Shown piece by piece: positions 1-7,962 of a DNA stretch of 64,000 bases. Source of the stretch: an uncultured Collinsella sp. (GTDB lineage: Bacteria > Actinomycetota > Coriobacteriia > Coriobacteriales > Coriobacteriaceae). Under the pieces are notes generated by a model that was not told where the DNA came from, searched no databases, and worked only from the letters and a program-made list of their open reading frames with translations. Position 1 is the first letter of the stretch; each line of letters begins with the position of its first letter. The DNA lies in the NCBI GenBank assembly GCA_958369225.1, contig CATXID010000001.1:62001-126000 (forward strand). Reading direction: 5' to 3'. The translations under genes and the position numbers were made by a program.

Positions 1-1071
1 GCGTACAAGGACTTTAAGAGCCGCGCGCCCAAAAAGAAGACGCTTATCGACACGCCGCTTGGCAAGGCGCGCATCCAGGAATATGACACGCCGCGTGAGC
101 AGCTGGTGTTGCGCCTGGAGAACGGCAAAGTCTTTAAGGTCAACCTGGCCGACATGACCTGCTCTGAGGGCTGCAAAAAGAAGGCCGCCGAGCAGGGCTG
201 CAACTGCCGCCCCGACTGCGTGACGCGCGATGTGCTCGAGCGTATCGAGTCGCCCGAGATGCGCCTGGCGCTTATGGAGCTCGACCGCGAGAACGGCGTC
301 GACGTGGGCGATGGCCTGTCGAGCGCCGACCGTCTGGCGGGGACGACGATGCCCAAGCGCCGCCGTCGCGATGCGGACGCCGATACCCGTGCCGGTCAGA
401 GCCAGGGCGAGGGTCGCGGCCGCGGTAAGGGTCGCGGCAAGGCCGAGGCACCCGAGGCCGAGGAGGCTGCCGGTGGACGTCGCCGCCGCAAGCGCTCGGG
501 TTCGGGCGATGCCGGCGAGGCCGCTCCCGCAGGCAAGAATTCTCCCCGCGAGCGCGAGGCCCAGCAGCCTCAGCAGCAAAACCGCGGCGGTGGCATGAAT
601 CCCACGCGCCGTCGCCGCCGCCATTTGTCGAGCGAGGAGCGCGAGGACGCCTTCCGCGCCGCAGCCGCTCGCGAAGCCGGTGCCGCCCCCAAGGGTGGTT
701 CGGGTTCCGATACGCCTGCCGACAAGGGTGGCAAGCATCGCAACGATGACGAGCGCGCCCCGCGTCCGCGTCGTCGCCATTCCTCGGGCACGCAGCAAAA
801 GCCCTCGGTGCCCTCCGTGGCCGATCAGGTCTCGGACGGCGAGGTCAAGGTCACACGTCGTCGCCCCGGAGATGGCGGAGGGGCGGCAGCCAAGGCCGCG
901 CGCGGCGCTGCTCGCGACGAACGCGAGTCGCGCGAAGATCGTGGTGGCGAGGGTTCGGCCGACCAGGGCCAGAAGCGCCGTCGCCGTCGCCGTTCCCGCA
1001 AGCCGCGTCAAGATGGCGGTGAGGGCTCGACCCAAAACTCGTCTGCACCGCAACCGCCCACCGGCGAATAG
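1..1071 (+). CDS. PSP1/RicT-like protein, 5'-truncated by the window, with long basic tail
   Basis: The reading frame is open from base 1, so the start lies upstream. The first ~90 residues resemble the C-terminal part of PSP1-domain proteins (RicT/YaaT family), including a segment on handling a DTPLG-type turn and a cysteine-rich stretch (CSEGCKKKAAEQGCNCRPDC) that could bind a metal or Fe-S cluster. RicT proteins act with partners in RNA maturation and developmental control in Firmicutes; the role here is inferred. From about residue 115 the protein becomes a ~240-residue low-complexity tail rich in Arg, Gly, Ala, Glu and Gln with runs such as KRRRRD and RRRRRR, likely disordered and nucleic-acid binding. 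This tail is unusual for the family. The gene is followed by the comF hairpin region. Confidence 0.7.
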   Translation, partial: AYKDFKSRAPKKKTLIDTPLGKARIQEYDTPREQLVLRLENGKVFKVNLADMTCSEGCKKKAAEQGCNCRPDCVTRDVLERIESPEMRLALMELDRENGVDVGDGLSSADRLAGTTMPKRRRRDADADTRAGQSQGEGRGRGKGRGKAEAPEAEEAAGGRRRRKRSGSGDAGEAAPAGKNSPREREAQQPQQQNRGGGMNPTRRRRRHLSSEEREDAFRAAAAREAGAAPKGGSGSDTPADKGGKHRNDDERAPRPRRRHSSGTQQKPSVPSVADQVSDGEVKVTRRRPGDGGGAAAKAARGAARDERESREDRGGEGSADQGQKRRRRRRSRKPRQDGGEGSTQNSSAPQPPTGE

Positions 1072-1134
1072 CGCCCGCAAACGGATTTAACCTGCCTGAC
1101 CCCAAACGCGCCGGGGTACCATAGCGCTGAATCA

Positions 1135-1170
1135 ACAACCCTCCCTGCGACCGAACGTAGGGAGGGTTGT
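1135..1170 (+). promoter_or_regulatory. Perfect 12-bp inverted repeat that includes the comF Shine-Dalgarno
   Basis: Arms 1135-1146 (ACAACCCTCCCT) and 1159-1170 (AGGGAGGGTTGT) are perfectly complementary around a 12-nt loop. The right arm contains AGGGAGG, which is the only good ribosome binding site for the GTG start at 1174. A run of T does not follow, so this is not a standard intrinsic terminator. A folded hairpin would hide the ribosome binding site of comF. Confidence 0.6.
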
Positions 1171-1173
1171 GTC

Positions 1174-1980
1174 GTGAAGAGACATTTGAATGTGTTGGGA
1201 TGCCTGCAAGGTGCCGGCATCCTACCGTTTGCGGACGAATTGCTACCGTTTGCCGAGCGGGCGGCGCACGAGGCGCTCGAGGCGTTGTCGCCCACGCGAT
1301 GCGCCGGCTGCGAGCGCTCCGGCGCGCTTATTTGCCAAGACTGCCTGGCGGCGCTTGCGCTTATCGACCCGCGGCATAGCTGCACTCGATGCGGTGCCCC
1401 GTTTGGAGACTTGCTGTGCACCGAGTGCTCGGTCGTGGGTGCGTCCTCGGCGATGGCCGAAGCACTCGACCGGTGCCTGGCATGTGCCGTTTACACGCAT
1501 CCACTGCCGCGAATCATTAAAGCGTACAAAGACGCGGGCGAGCGACGCCTGGCGCCGTATCTGGCAGAGCTGCTATACGACACCGCCTTACATGCCCAGG
1601 TCGCGGCCCCCGATCGCTACGGTGGTGTGTTGTCCGGCGCCGATGCCGTGGTGTTTGTGCCCGCGACGGCGGCGGCGTTTCGGCGACGCGGTTTCGATCA
1701 TATGGAAGCCATCGTGCGCCCATTTTGCGAGCTGTCTGGTGTTCCGCTGCTCGACGCCCTCGTTAAGTACGGCCATGGCGACCAGCGTGAACTCGGTCGT
1801 GAAGAACGCCGTGAACGCGCCCGAGGCATGTACGAGACCGTTGAGGACGTGCGGGGCCGCCGCCTGCTGCTTATCGACGACGTTATCACCACGGGCGCGA
1901 CGATGGCAGCGGCTTCGGCGGAACTCAAGCGCGCCGATGCCGCGGCCGTTGATGGCCTCGCTATCGCACGCGTTTGGTAG
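1174..1980 (+). CDS. comF: ComF family phosphoribosyltransferase-like protein
   Basis: The 268-residue protein has the two-part ComF layout. An N-terminal zinc-ribbon-like region carries four CxxC pairs (Cys43/46, 54/57, 70/73, 82/85). A C-terminal type I phosphoribosyltransferase fold has the PRPP loop LLLIDDVITTGATM at about residues 231-244. ComF proteins are linked to DNA uptake and processing during natural transformation; the biochemical substrate is unsettled. The GTG start at 1174 was chosen because AGGGAGG lies 7 nt upstream. The next gene begins next to its stop codon, which suggests co-transcription. Confidence 0.85.
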   Translation: MKRHLNVLGCLQGAGILPFADELLPFAERAAHEALEALSPTRCAGCERSGALICQDCLAALALIDPRHSCTRCGAPFGDLLCTECSVVGASSAMAEALDRCLACAVYTHPLPRIIKAYKDAGERRLAPYLAELLYDTALHAQVAAPDRYGGVLSGADAVVFVPATAAAFRRRGFDHMEAIVRPFCELSGVPLLDALVKYGHGDQRELGREERRERARGMYETVEDVRGRRLLLIDDVITTGATMAAASAELKRADAAAVDGLAIARVW

Positions 1981-1991
1981 GGGTGATTCGT

Positions 1992-3101
1992 GTGGCGGTA
2001 AAGATTGAGCGGTGCAACGAGCCGACAGGCGAACAGCTAGCGGCTTCCGCAATCCTAACAGGCGCCTCGGCGCTACGCATGATGCGCGCCGAGCGCCGAC
2101 AGATGGGCTACATCGGCTGGAAGGACCTTGAGCCCGAGGAGGAGCGCCGCGTGCTGTGTACGTCATCGCCTTCGACCGAGGATATCTATCTTCCCGACCT
2201 GGTGCGAATTGGAGTCAAAAGCGGCGAGGTGCAAGAAGATCTGTGCTTGCTGGTGGGATCTGCGGCGCAGCGCCGACGCATGCCTGGTGTGGGCTGGTCC
2301 GTGTGTTCCGGGTTGCCTGCCGGCTCGATTCTAGAGGTGGAACCGGGGGTGTACAGCCTATCTCCCGAGGCCCTTTGTGTTGCCGTCGCCCGCGAGGTCG
2401 GCTGTATCCAGGCGTTTGCTCTGGCCCAGGAACTGTGTTCCAAGATTTCACTGAGCGATCGCGGGAAGTATCTGCCTCCCTACACCTCACCTGTTGCGAA
2501 TAGACTTGCAAAGGACAAGGACCAACCGGCAGACGTGGGCTACTTTGAAGTCGAGCCGGTGTTGACGCCCGATCGCCTGACAGATTACCTCGCGGCATGC
2601 AAGGGGAGTGCGGCCAAACAACTGCGGCGGCTGTGTCCCTATCTGTCGGAAAACCTGCGCTCACCCATGGAGTGCATCATACTTGCCATGTTTTCGCTTC
2701 CGTTTTCCTATGGCGGATTTGCCTGCGGTCCCTTTAAGACCGACTACAAGATCGAGTTCGATGACCGCGCGCAGGCAATCTCGGGGATGCCGCATGCAGT
2801 TTGCGATGCATATCAGGAGGCAGCCCGGTTTGACCTTGAATACAACGGTGAGCTGGGTCATTCCTCCCGGAGGGGACGTGTCCATGATGAAAAACGCAAC
2901 ACGGGCTTGATTACTATGGGAATCGAGGTCGCGACGGTCAACAACGAAATGCTCTGCGACATGGAAGCGATGGAAGCGCTCGCATGGCGCATTCACCAAC
3001 GCATGGGTAAGCGATATCAGAATCGCGTAGAGGCGCGTCGAAAGAGGCAAGATACTCTGCTGAATACGCTCCGAGCGTGCTTTGGGCTCAAGCCGGCGTA
3101 A
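1992..3101 (+). CDS. Orphan protein, possible nuclease-like C-terminal domain
   Basis: I do not recognise a named family. The ~369-residue protein is soluble, with no signal peptide or membrane segment. The C-terminal third contains FDLEYNGELGHSSRRGRVHD followed by an MGIEV strand, which loosely resembles the strand-turn-strand core of Vsr/DUF559-type restriction-like folds (D/E, Y and basic residues on successive strands). That resemblance is weak and only an inference. Start: GTG at 1992 has AGGGG 8 nt upstream; TTG at 1974 or GTG at 1983 are alternatives that extend the same frame. It sits directly after comF in the same direction and is followed by an inverted-repeat element. Confidence 0.6.
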   Translation: MAVKIERCNEPTGEQLAASAILTGASALRMMRAERRQMGYIGWKDLEPEEERRVLCTSSPSTEDIYLPDLVRIGVKSGEVQEDLCLLVGSAAQRRRMPGVGWSVCSGLPAGSILEVEPGVYSLSPEALCVAVAREVGCIQAFALAQELCSKISLSDRGKYLPPYTSPVANRLAKDKDQPADVGYFEVEPVLTPDRLTDYLAACKGSAAKQLRRLCPYLSENLRSPMECIILAMFSLPFSYGGFACGPFKTDYKIEFDDRAQAISGMPHAVCDAYQEAARFDLEYNGELGHSSRRGRVHDEKRNTGLITMGIEVATVNNEMLCDMEAMEALAWRIHQRMGKRYQNRVEARRKRQDTLLNTLRACFGLKPA

Positions 3102-3136
3102 AACTATGGCTTTATAGGGTGTCTGTTTATATGTCC

Positions 3137-3352
3137 TGTGCAAAAAACGGCAAATATGAGTACTGTTACTAGATTAGTGGCAGTAAAAACAAAGAAACTT
3201 GGGCCGAAAATTTGGATTCATTGAAGAGATAATAAACGAATGTGGAATATCTTGGCGCCAAGCAGGCTGTGCGAAACTCAAAAAGGGCTCGTGGGGCGGA
3301 AAACGCTGCTACTAAATTGGCGACAGTACTCATATTTGCCGTTTTTTGCACA
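3137..3352. repeat. Intergenic element with 30-bp perfect inverted ends (copy A)
   Basis: Left end 3137-3166 and right end 3323-3352 are exact inverted copies. Each contains GGCAAATATGAGTACTGT, and the similarity continues inward with mismatches for about 15 more bases. The interior is AT-richer than the surroundings and has no convincing ORF. A related element lies at 57236-57467. It has MITE-like architecture but I cannot see a target-site duplication. The outer T/A runs (TTTTTTGC) could also let it act as a terminator in both directions. Confidence 0.6.
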
Positions 3353-3372
3353 CGGCGCCCTGAGACGGGTGC

Positions 3373-3401
3373 CCCGGAGCTCCCCGTAGGGGAGCTCCGG
3401 G
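3373..3401. repeat. 13-bp perfect GC-rich hairpin
   Basis: The arms 3373-3385 and 3389-3401 pair perfectly around the loop GTA, giving a very stable hairpin just outside inverted-repeat element A. No T-run follows, so a terminator role is uncertain. Confidence 0.5.
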
Positions 3402-3473
3402 CTTCATGGGGGCACGAATGGTCCGCTCCGACCTGCAAAATCTGTGCTCACGGTGCGAATGACGCCCCTAACC

Positions 3474-3502
3474 TTAAACTTTAGCTTGAACTTAGCTATA
3501 AT
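3474..3502 (+). promoter_or_regulatory. Strong sigma70-type promoter
   Basis: A -35 box TTAAAC (3474-3479) and a consensus -10 box TATAAT (3497-3502) are separated by exactly 17 bp. Transcription should begin near 3509, about 325 nt before the lipoprotein gene start at 3833. Confidence 0.65.
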
Positions 3503-3832
3503 GCGCTACGTTCCTGCCAGGCTGTGGTTGCGGACGGACGAAATGTCCATCCTAGTCCAAGACAGACGCGGTCAAAGGGATCCACGTAAGCGACCGCGTG
3601 CGCGCGGCGCGATCATGGCGCGTCCTAGATGTAAGCCGCACCGTCCGTTCTACTTTCTTTGGGGCAATACCGCCTCGCGGGCGAGCGGGCCAGTCGTGAA
3701 GGTGGCTACGGCCTCCCGAGCAAACACCCCGGTGCGCAAGTGTGGGGTCAAATACCAGGTCAGCTGGTGGGAACACCCGTTATTCCGCGCAACGCACGGA
3801 TTGTATACGACACAGAAGGCAGGGTAGTGGAC
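3503..3832 (+). other. Long GC-rich leader or unidentified small RNA region
   Basis: About 325 nt separate the consensus promoter from the lipoprotein start. The region is rich in short self-complementary segments (for example around 3560-3625 and 3660-3750). I looked for signatures of 6S RNA, SRP RNA, RNase P RNA, tmRNA, T-box and common riboswitches and did not find a convincing match. Short ORFs here lack ribosome binding sites. It is either a structured 5' leader or a separate small RNA. Confidence 0.35.
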
Positions 3833-4843
3833 ATGGTGAGGGGCAGCTTGATGCACGCGGCTCGGTTAGGTGCTGGGACCGCGGCGGTCATTGCCGTATT
3901 GGGCTTGAGCGGATGCGCGTTCAATCCACTGTCCACGTTCACGACACCCACGATTGACCAGATCGAGCGCGAGACCGTTACCCCTACGGTGTCGGACGAT
4001 GCCCTGGTCACTCCCGGCACCCTGACGGTTGCCCTCGATACCTCCGATGCCCCGCAGGCCATGCAGGGCGCCGATGGTAACCTCACGGGCTACGCGGTCG
4101 ATGCTGCCCGCGCCCTTGCAAGCCGTATGGGCCTTAAGGTTGCCTTCGTCGATGCGTCTTCTGCCGATTCCGCGCTTGGCGACAAAAAGGCCGACATCTT
4201 CATTGGCGACATCAATTCCACGGATGGTGATATCAGCACGCTTGGTACTTGCCTGTACGACGCTGCGGCAGTGTTCGGAAAGACAAGCGACGGCGAGTCG
4301 CTGAGCGTTTCCACCGAAACGCTTAACACCGCTACCCTGGGCGTTCAGACCTCCTCGGCCTCGCAGGAAGCGCTCGCCAAGCAGAGTATCACGGCCAACC
4401 AAAAGACCTTCTCCAACATCAACGAGTGCTTTGAGGCGCTCGAGTCCGGCGAGATCGACTACGTGATTTGCGACTCCACTGCCGGCGGCTACCTTGCGCG
4501 CCTGATGAGCCAAATCTCTTACGTCGGCGCGCTCGAGACGCCCTCGACGCTCGGCGTCGCGGGCCTCGCGGCCAACGATGAGCTATGCCGTGCCGTGAGC
4601 GATGCCCTCGACGGCATCACGGCCGACGGTACGCTCGAGGCGGTCCACTCCGTCTGGTACGGTACGATGCCCTATGACCTCACCACCAAGACGGTCTCGG
4701 GCGCCGACGTGCAGTCGACCGACACCGGATCCAGCGAGTCCGGATCCTCCGATTCGAGCAGCGAGGGTGCAACTTCCGAGGATAAATCGTCCAGCCAGGA
4801 GGGCACTATCACCGACGACGATATTAACAAGCTCAATAGCTAG
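3833..4843 (+). CDS. Lipoprotein, family 3 solute-binding protein
   Basis: The 336-residue protein starts with a lipoprotein signal peptide: a charged start, a hydrophobic core and lipobox LSGC with the lipidated Cys at residue 28. The body matches bacterial extracellular solute-binding protein family 3, which binds amino acids or similar small ligands at the outer face of the membrane (GTLTVALDTSDAPQAM near the N-terminus, GYAVDAARALASRMGLKVAF downstream). The last ~45 residues are a Ser/Thr/Glu-rich tail. No permease or ATPase gene is adjacent, so it is an orphan receptor here. ATG 3833 has AGGG 8 nt upstream; the upstream in-frame extension would not fit a signal peptide. Confidence 0.8.
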   Translation: MVRGSLMHAARLGAGTAAVIAVLGLSGCAFNPLSTFTTPTIDQIERETVTPTVSDDALVTPGTLTVALDTSDAPQAMQGADGNLTGYAVDAARALASRMGLKVAFVDASSADSALGDKKADIFIGDINSTDGDISTLGTCLYDAAAVFGKTSDGESLSVSTETLNTATLGVQTSSASQEALAKQSITANQKTFSNINECFEALESGEIDYVICDSTAGGYLARLMSQISYVGALETPSTLGVAGLAANDELCRAVSDALDGITADGTLEAVHSVWYGTMPYDLTTKTVSGADVQSTDTGSSESGSSDSSSEGATSEDKSSSQEGTITDDDINKLNS

Positions 4844-4909
4844 TTATTGCTAGGGGTGGCGTCTCCTATGCGCTAGGAGAGACGCCTCTTCACGGTTTCA
4901 ACACGCACT

Positions 4910-4943
4910 GCCGGGCTTCCCCAATAGGGGAGTCCGGCTTTTT
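4910..4943 (+). terminator. Rho-independent terminator after the lipoprotein gene
   Basis: A GC-rich hairpin (GCCGGGCTTCCCC with AGGGGAGTCCGGC, two G-U pairs) is followed by TTTTT. Confidence 0.75.
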
Positions 4944-5160
4944 CATCCCTATAAAACCAGCAGGTCAAAGACATTTTTCAGGTGCAAAACCAAAGTCGCC
5001 GTCGCCCTCCCATAGCGCACTTTGCCACAGAAAAGTGCGAGACTTCGGTATGCGGTATCAAGCAATCGTTATTCGGGTCTTTAGGAATCCGCGTGATTAA
5101 ATGCACGGCAATGGGTACATAGCCAGTACAGTAAGTCCCCGAGGCAGATTGGAGCCACGT

Positions 5161-5745
5161 ATGGATATCAAGGTTTCTGGACGCAAGACGACGGTAACCG
5201 ATGCTCTGCGTGCGCATGTGGATGAGAAGATCGGCGAGGCGCTCAAGGTTTTCGATATCGAGCCCATGACGGTCGACGTTGTACTTCGCTATGAGAAGAA
5301 CCCCTCGAACCCCAACCCGGCAATCGTCGAGGTTACGGTTCGTGCCCGCGGTTCGGTGATCCGCGTTGCCGAGCACGGTGCAGATATGTACGCCGCCATC
5401 GACCTCTCCGCCGATAAGGTCACCCGCCAGCTGCGCAAGTTCAAGACCAAGGTCGTGGACAACCGCCAGGGCGGTGCCAGCGCAGCGGATGTCGCGCCGG
5501 TCGAGCGCGTCGAGGATCTGGCCGACCTGCTGCTGCCCGAGGAGGAGGACGACCTACTCGTCCGCGAGAAGGTCATCGATGTCGCCCCGATGACTGAGGA
5601 GCAGGCGCTGGTGCAGACCGATCTGCTCGGCCACGACTTCTACGTGTTCGAGAACGCGACGACTGGCCTCATCAATGTGGTGTATCACCGTAAGAATGGT
5701 GGATATGGCATCATCAAGCCCCGCATCGAAACGCTTGACGAGTAA
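5161..5745 (+). CDS. hpf: Ribosome hibernation promoting factor, long form
   Basis: The 194-residue protein has the two domains of long-form HPF. The N-terminal YfiA/RaiA-like domain (residues 1-~105, MDIKVSGRKTTVTDALRAHV) binds the 30S subunit in the tRNA/mRNA channel. The C-terminal domain (~135-194, with EEQALVQTDLLGHDFYVF and NVVYHRKNGGYGIIKP) mediates 100S dimer formation. The two are joined by an acidic, flexible linker. ATG 5161 was chosen because it begins the conserved N-terminus and has TTGGAG upstream. It stands alone, with a terminator on each side, which fits a stress-responsive monocistronic gene. Confidence 0.93.
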   Translation: MDIKVSGRKTTVTDALRAHVDEKIGEALKVFDIEPMTVDVVLRYEKNPSNPNPAIVEVTVRARGSVIRVAEHGADMYAAIDLSADKVTRQLRKFKTKVVDNRQGGASAADVAPVERVEDLADLLLPEEEDDLLVREKVIDVAPMTEEQALVQTDLLGHDFYVFENATTGLINVVYHRKNGGYGIIKPRIETLDE

Positions 5746-5774
5746 AATACGTTAACTTGCATGAGTTAACGGCC

Positions 5775-5807
5775 GGCGGTCATCCCATGCGGATGGCCGC
5801 CTTTTTT
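5775..5807 (+). terminator. Terminator after hpf
   Basis: Hairpin GGCGGTCATCC / GGATGGCCGCC (one G-U pair) followed by TTTTTT. A GTTAAC inverted pair (5751-5770) lies just upstream. Confidence 0.8.
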
Positions 5808-5825
5808 ACGTAAGGAGTCGCTTTG

Positions 5826-6779
5826 ATGGACAAGGCTGCATCTACCGGCCATTCTGACCGCTGCCGCATCGTCGTCGATACCTGCTGCGACTTTAGTCCC
5901 GAGGTCGCCGCGAACCTCGATGTCGATATCTTGGGCTTCCCCTTTATCATCGATGGCGAGGAGCGCACGGACGATATCTGGTCGAGCATGAGCCCTAAGG
6001 AGTTCTACGACCGTATGCGCGCCGGCGCTCGCGTGTCTACCTCCGCCGTGTCGCTCGGTCGCTATATCGAGTTCTTTACTGAGTGTGCCAAAGAGGGCAC
6101 GCCCACGGTCTACCTGTGCTTTACCTCGGCGCTGTCGTCGAGCTACAACTCCGCGTGCCAGGCGGCGGACGCCGTGCGCGCCGAGTATCCCGATTTTGAG
6201 CTGTACGTGGTCGACAACGCTCTACCCTGTGCGACCGGCGCGCTCTTGGCGCTCGAGGCCGTGCGCCAGCGTTCGGCGGGACTGACCGCCAAGCAGCTGG
6301 TCGATTGGGCAAACGAGGCAAAGACCTACGTCCACGGCTACTTTACGCTCGAGAGCTTTGACGCGCTGGCTGCCGGCGGCCGCATTCCGCCCGCGGCGGC
6401 GCAACTCACGGCAAAGCTCGATGTCAAGCCCGAGCTCTCCTACGACCTGGCCGGCTCGCTGTCGCTGATCGGCGTCAACCGCGGCCGCAAGAAGGCGCTC
6501 AAGTCCATCCTCAAGTCGTTCCGCGAGAACTACGTGCCCGACCGCACCATGCCCATCGCCATCATGACGGCCGATGCCGAAAAGGACGGCGACTGGCTCG
6601 AGGCCGCCATCCGCAAGGAGGAGGGCTGCGCCGACGTCACGATCATTCGCAGCTCCGTGGGTCCCACCATTGGCTCGCACGTGGGCCCCGGCATGGTGGC
6701 CTGCGCGTTTTGGGGCAAGAACCGTGCCGAGAAAGCCTCGCTTTCCGACCGCATCGCGCGCCGCGTGCGTGGCGAGTAG
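5826..6779 (+). CDS. DegV family lipid-binding protein
   Basis: The 317-residue protein has the DegV/FakB fold. Visible features are the N-terminal VDTCCDFSPEVAANLDVDIL strand-turn, the fatty-acid carboxylate site motif RVSTSAVS, the TSALSSSYNSA segment, and the C-terminal VGPTIGSHVGPG motif. FakB-type proteins present fatty acids to the kinase FakA for phospholipid synthesis; no fakA is visible nearby, so the role is inferred from family. ATG 5826 has TAAGGAG 8 nt upstream; the adjacent TTG at 5823 is less likely. Confidence 0.88.
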   Translation: MDKAASTGHSDRCRIVVDTCCDFSPEVAANLDVDILGFPFIIDGEERTDDIWSSMSPKEFYDRMRAGARVSTSAVSLGRYIEFFTECAKEGTPTVYLCFTSALSSSYNSACQAADAVRAEYPDFELYVVDNALPCATGALLALEAVRQRSAGLTAKQLVDWANEAKTYVHGYFTLESFDALAAGGRIPPAAAQLTAKLDVKPELSYDLAGSLSLIGVNRGRKKALKSILKSFRENYVPDRTMPIAIMTADAEKDGDWLEAAIRKEEGCADVTIIRSSVGPTIGSHVGPGMVACAFWGKNRAEKASLSDRIARRVRGE

Positions 6780-6877
6780 ACAGGCGCTGCGGCTGCAAGC
6801 GCCCTCAAGTCACGGCCGAAACGCTGGCACCGAGTATTTAACCTGGTAACAACATCCAACCCAAAAGGAAAGGTTTC

Positions 6878-7957
6878 ATGGCAAACAAGCTCTCCGTCGC
6901 ATTCATCGGCACCGGAATCATGGGTGCCCCCATCGCCGGCCACATCCTGGACGCCGGCTATCCCGTCACGGTCAACAACCGCACCAAGTCCAAGGCCGCC
7001 GCGCTTATCGAGCGCGGTGCCGCCTGGGCCGATACACCGGCCGATGCCGCGGCGAACGCCGATGTCGTCTTTACCATGGTGGGCTATCCCTCCGAGGTCG
7101 AGGAACTCTACCTGGCGGGCGACGGCCTGCTCGCGTGCACCAAGCCTGGCGCGGTCTTGATCGACCTCACCACGAGCTCGCCCGAGCTCGCCCGTGACAT
7201 TGCCGAGGCCGCTCAGGTTTCTGGTCTCATGGCGTTTGACTGCCCCGTCACCGGCGGCGAGTCGGGCGCTATCGCCGGTACGCTCACGGCTATCGTGGGC
7301 GCTACCGAGAACGACATCGCTCCGGTCCGCGATATCCTTTCCACCTTTGCGGCAACCATCTGCTGCTTCGACGGCGCCGGCAAGGGCCAGGCTGCCAAGC
7401 TCGCCAACCAGGTGTCGCTGGGCGCCTGCATGGTCGGCATGGCAGACGCCATGGCATTTGCCGAGCTGAGCGGCCTTGATCTGGAGAAGACCCGCGAGAT
7501 GATCCTGAGCGGTACCGGCAAGTCCGGCGCTATGGAGAGCCTGGCCCCCAAGGCGCTCGACGGCGACTACAAGCCCGGCTTTATGGTCGAGCACTTCATT
7601 AAGGACCTGCGCCTGGCGCTCGCTTACGCCGACGATCGCGAGCTCGCGCTGCCCGGTGCCGACGTGGCCTTTACGCTCTACGATATGCTCGACGCCATCG
7701 GTGGTGCCAAGCTGGGCACCCAGGCCATCACGGTCCTCTATAAGGAGGAGGCCGACGCCATCGCCGCCGGTCTGGACTGGTCGCAGTATCGTCCCGAGGA
7801 GCATGGTGCTCACGAGGAAGGCTGCGGTTGCGGCGAGCACGGCGACGACCATGAGTGCGGTTGCGGTCACCATCACGGCGAGGACCACGAGTGCTGCGGC
7901 GGCCACGGCCATGACGACGGCCATGAGTGCTGCTGCGGCCACCATCACGGGGAGTAG
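6878..7957 (+). CDS. Beta-hydroxyacid dehydrogenase with Cys/His-rich metal-binding tail
   Basis: Residues 1-~300 form a 3-hydroxyisobutyrate dehydrogenase / tartronate semialdehyde reductase-type enzyme. It has a Rossmann motif GTGIMG (11-16), a substrate-side CPVTGGESGA segment and the catalytic-Lys region GKGQAAKLANQ. The family reduces or oxidises small 3-hydroxyacids with NAD(P). The last ~53 residues (307-359) are extra: 14 His and 9 Cys in CGCG, ECCGG, HECCC and HHH clusters, as in nickel or zinc handling proteins. The usual family length is ~290-300 residues. The start has AAGGAAAGG upstream. The next gene starts 6 bp after the stop. Confidence 0.85.
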   Translation: MANKLSVAFIGTGIMGAPIAGHILDAGYPVTVNNRTKSKAAALIERGAAWADTPADAAANADVVFTMVGYPSEVEELYLAGDGLLACTKPGAVLIDLTTSSPELARDIAEAAQVSGLMAFDCPVTGGESGAIAGTLTAIVGATENDIAPVRDILSTFAATICCFDGAGKGQAAKLANQVSLGACMVGMADAMAFAELSGLDLEKTREMILSGTGKSGAMESLAPKALDGDYKPGFMVEHFIKDLRLALAYADDRELALPGADVAFTLYDMLDAIGGAKLGTQAITVLYKEEADAIAAGLDWSQYRPEEHGAHEEGCGCGEHGDDHECGCGHHHGEDHECCGGHGHDDGHECCCGHHHGE

Positions 7958-7962
7958 CGCCC

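Noticed and set aside
3503..3832. tmRNA, RNase P RNA or SRP RNA in the leader
   Set aside because: The conserved core sequences of these RNAs, such as GGAAAGTCC-type P RNA motifs or the SRP apical loop, could not be found. A short CCAGGTCAG word alone is not enough.
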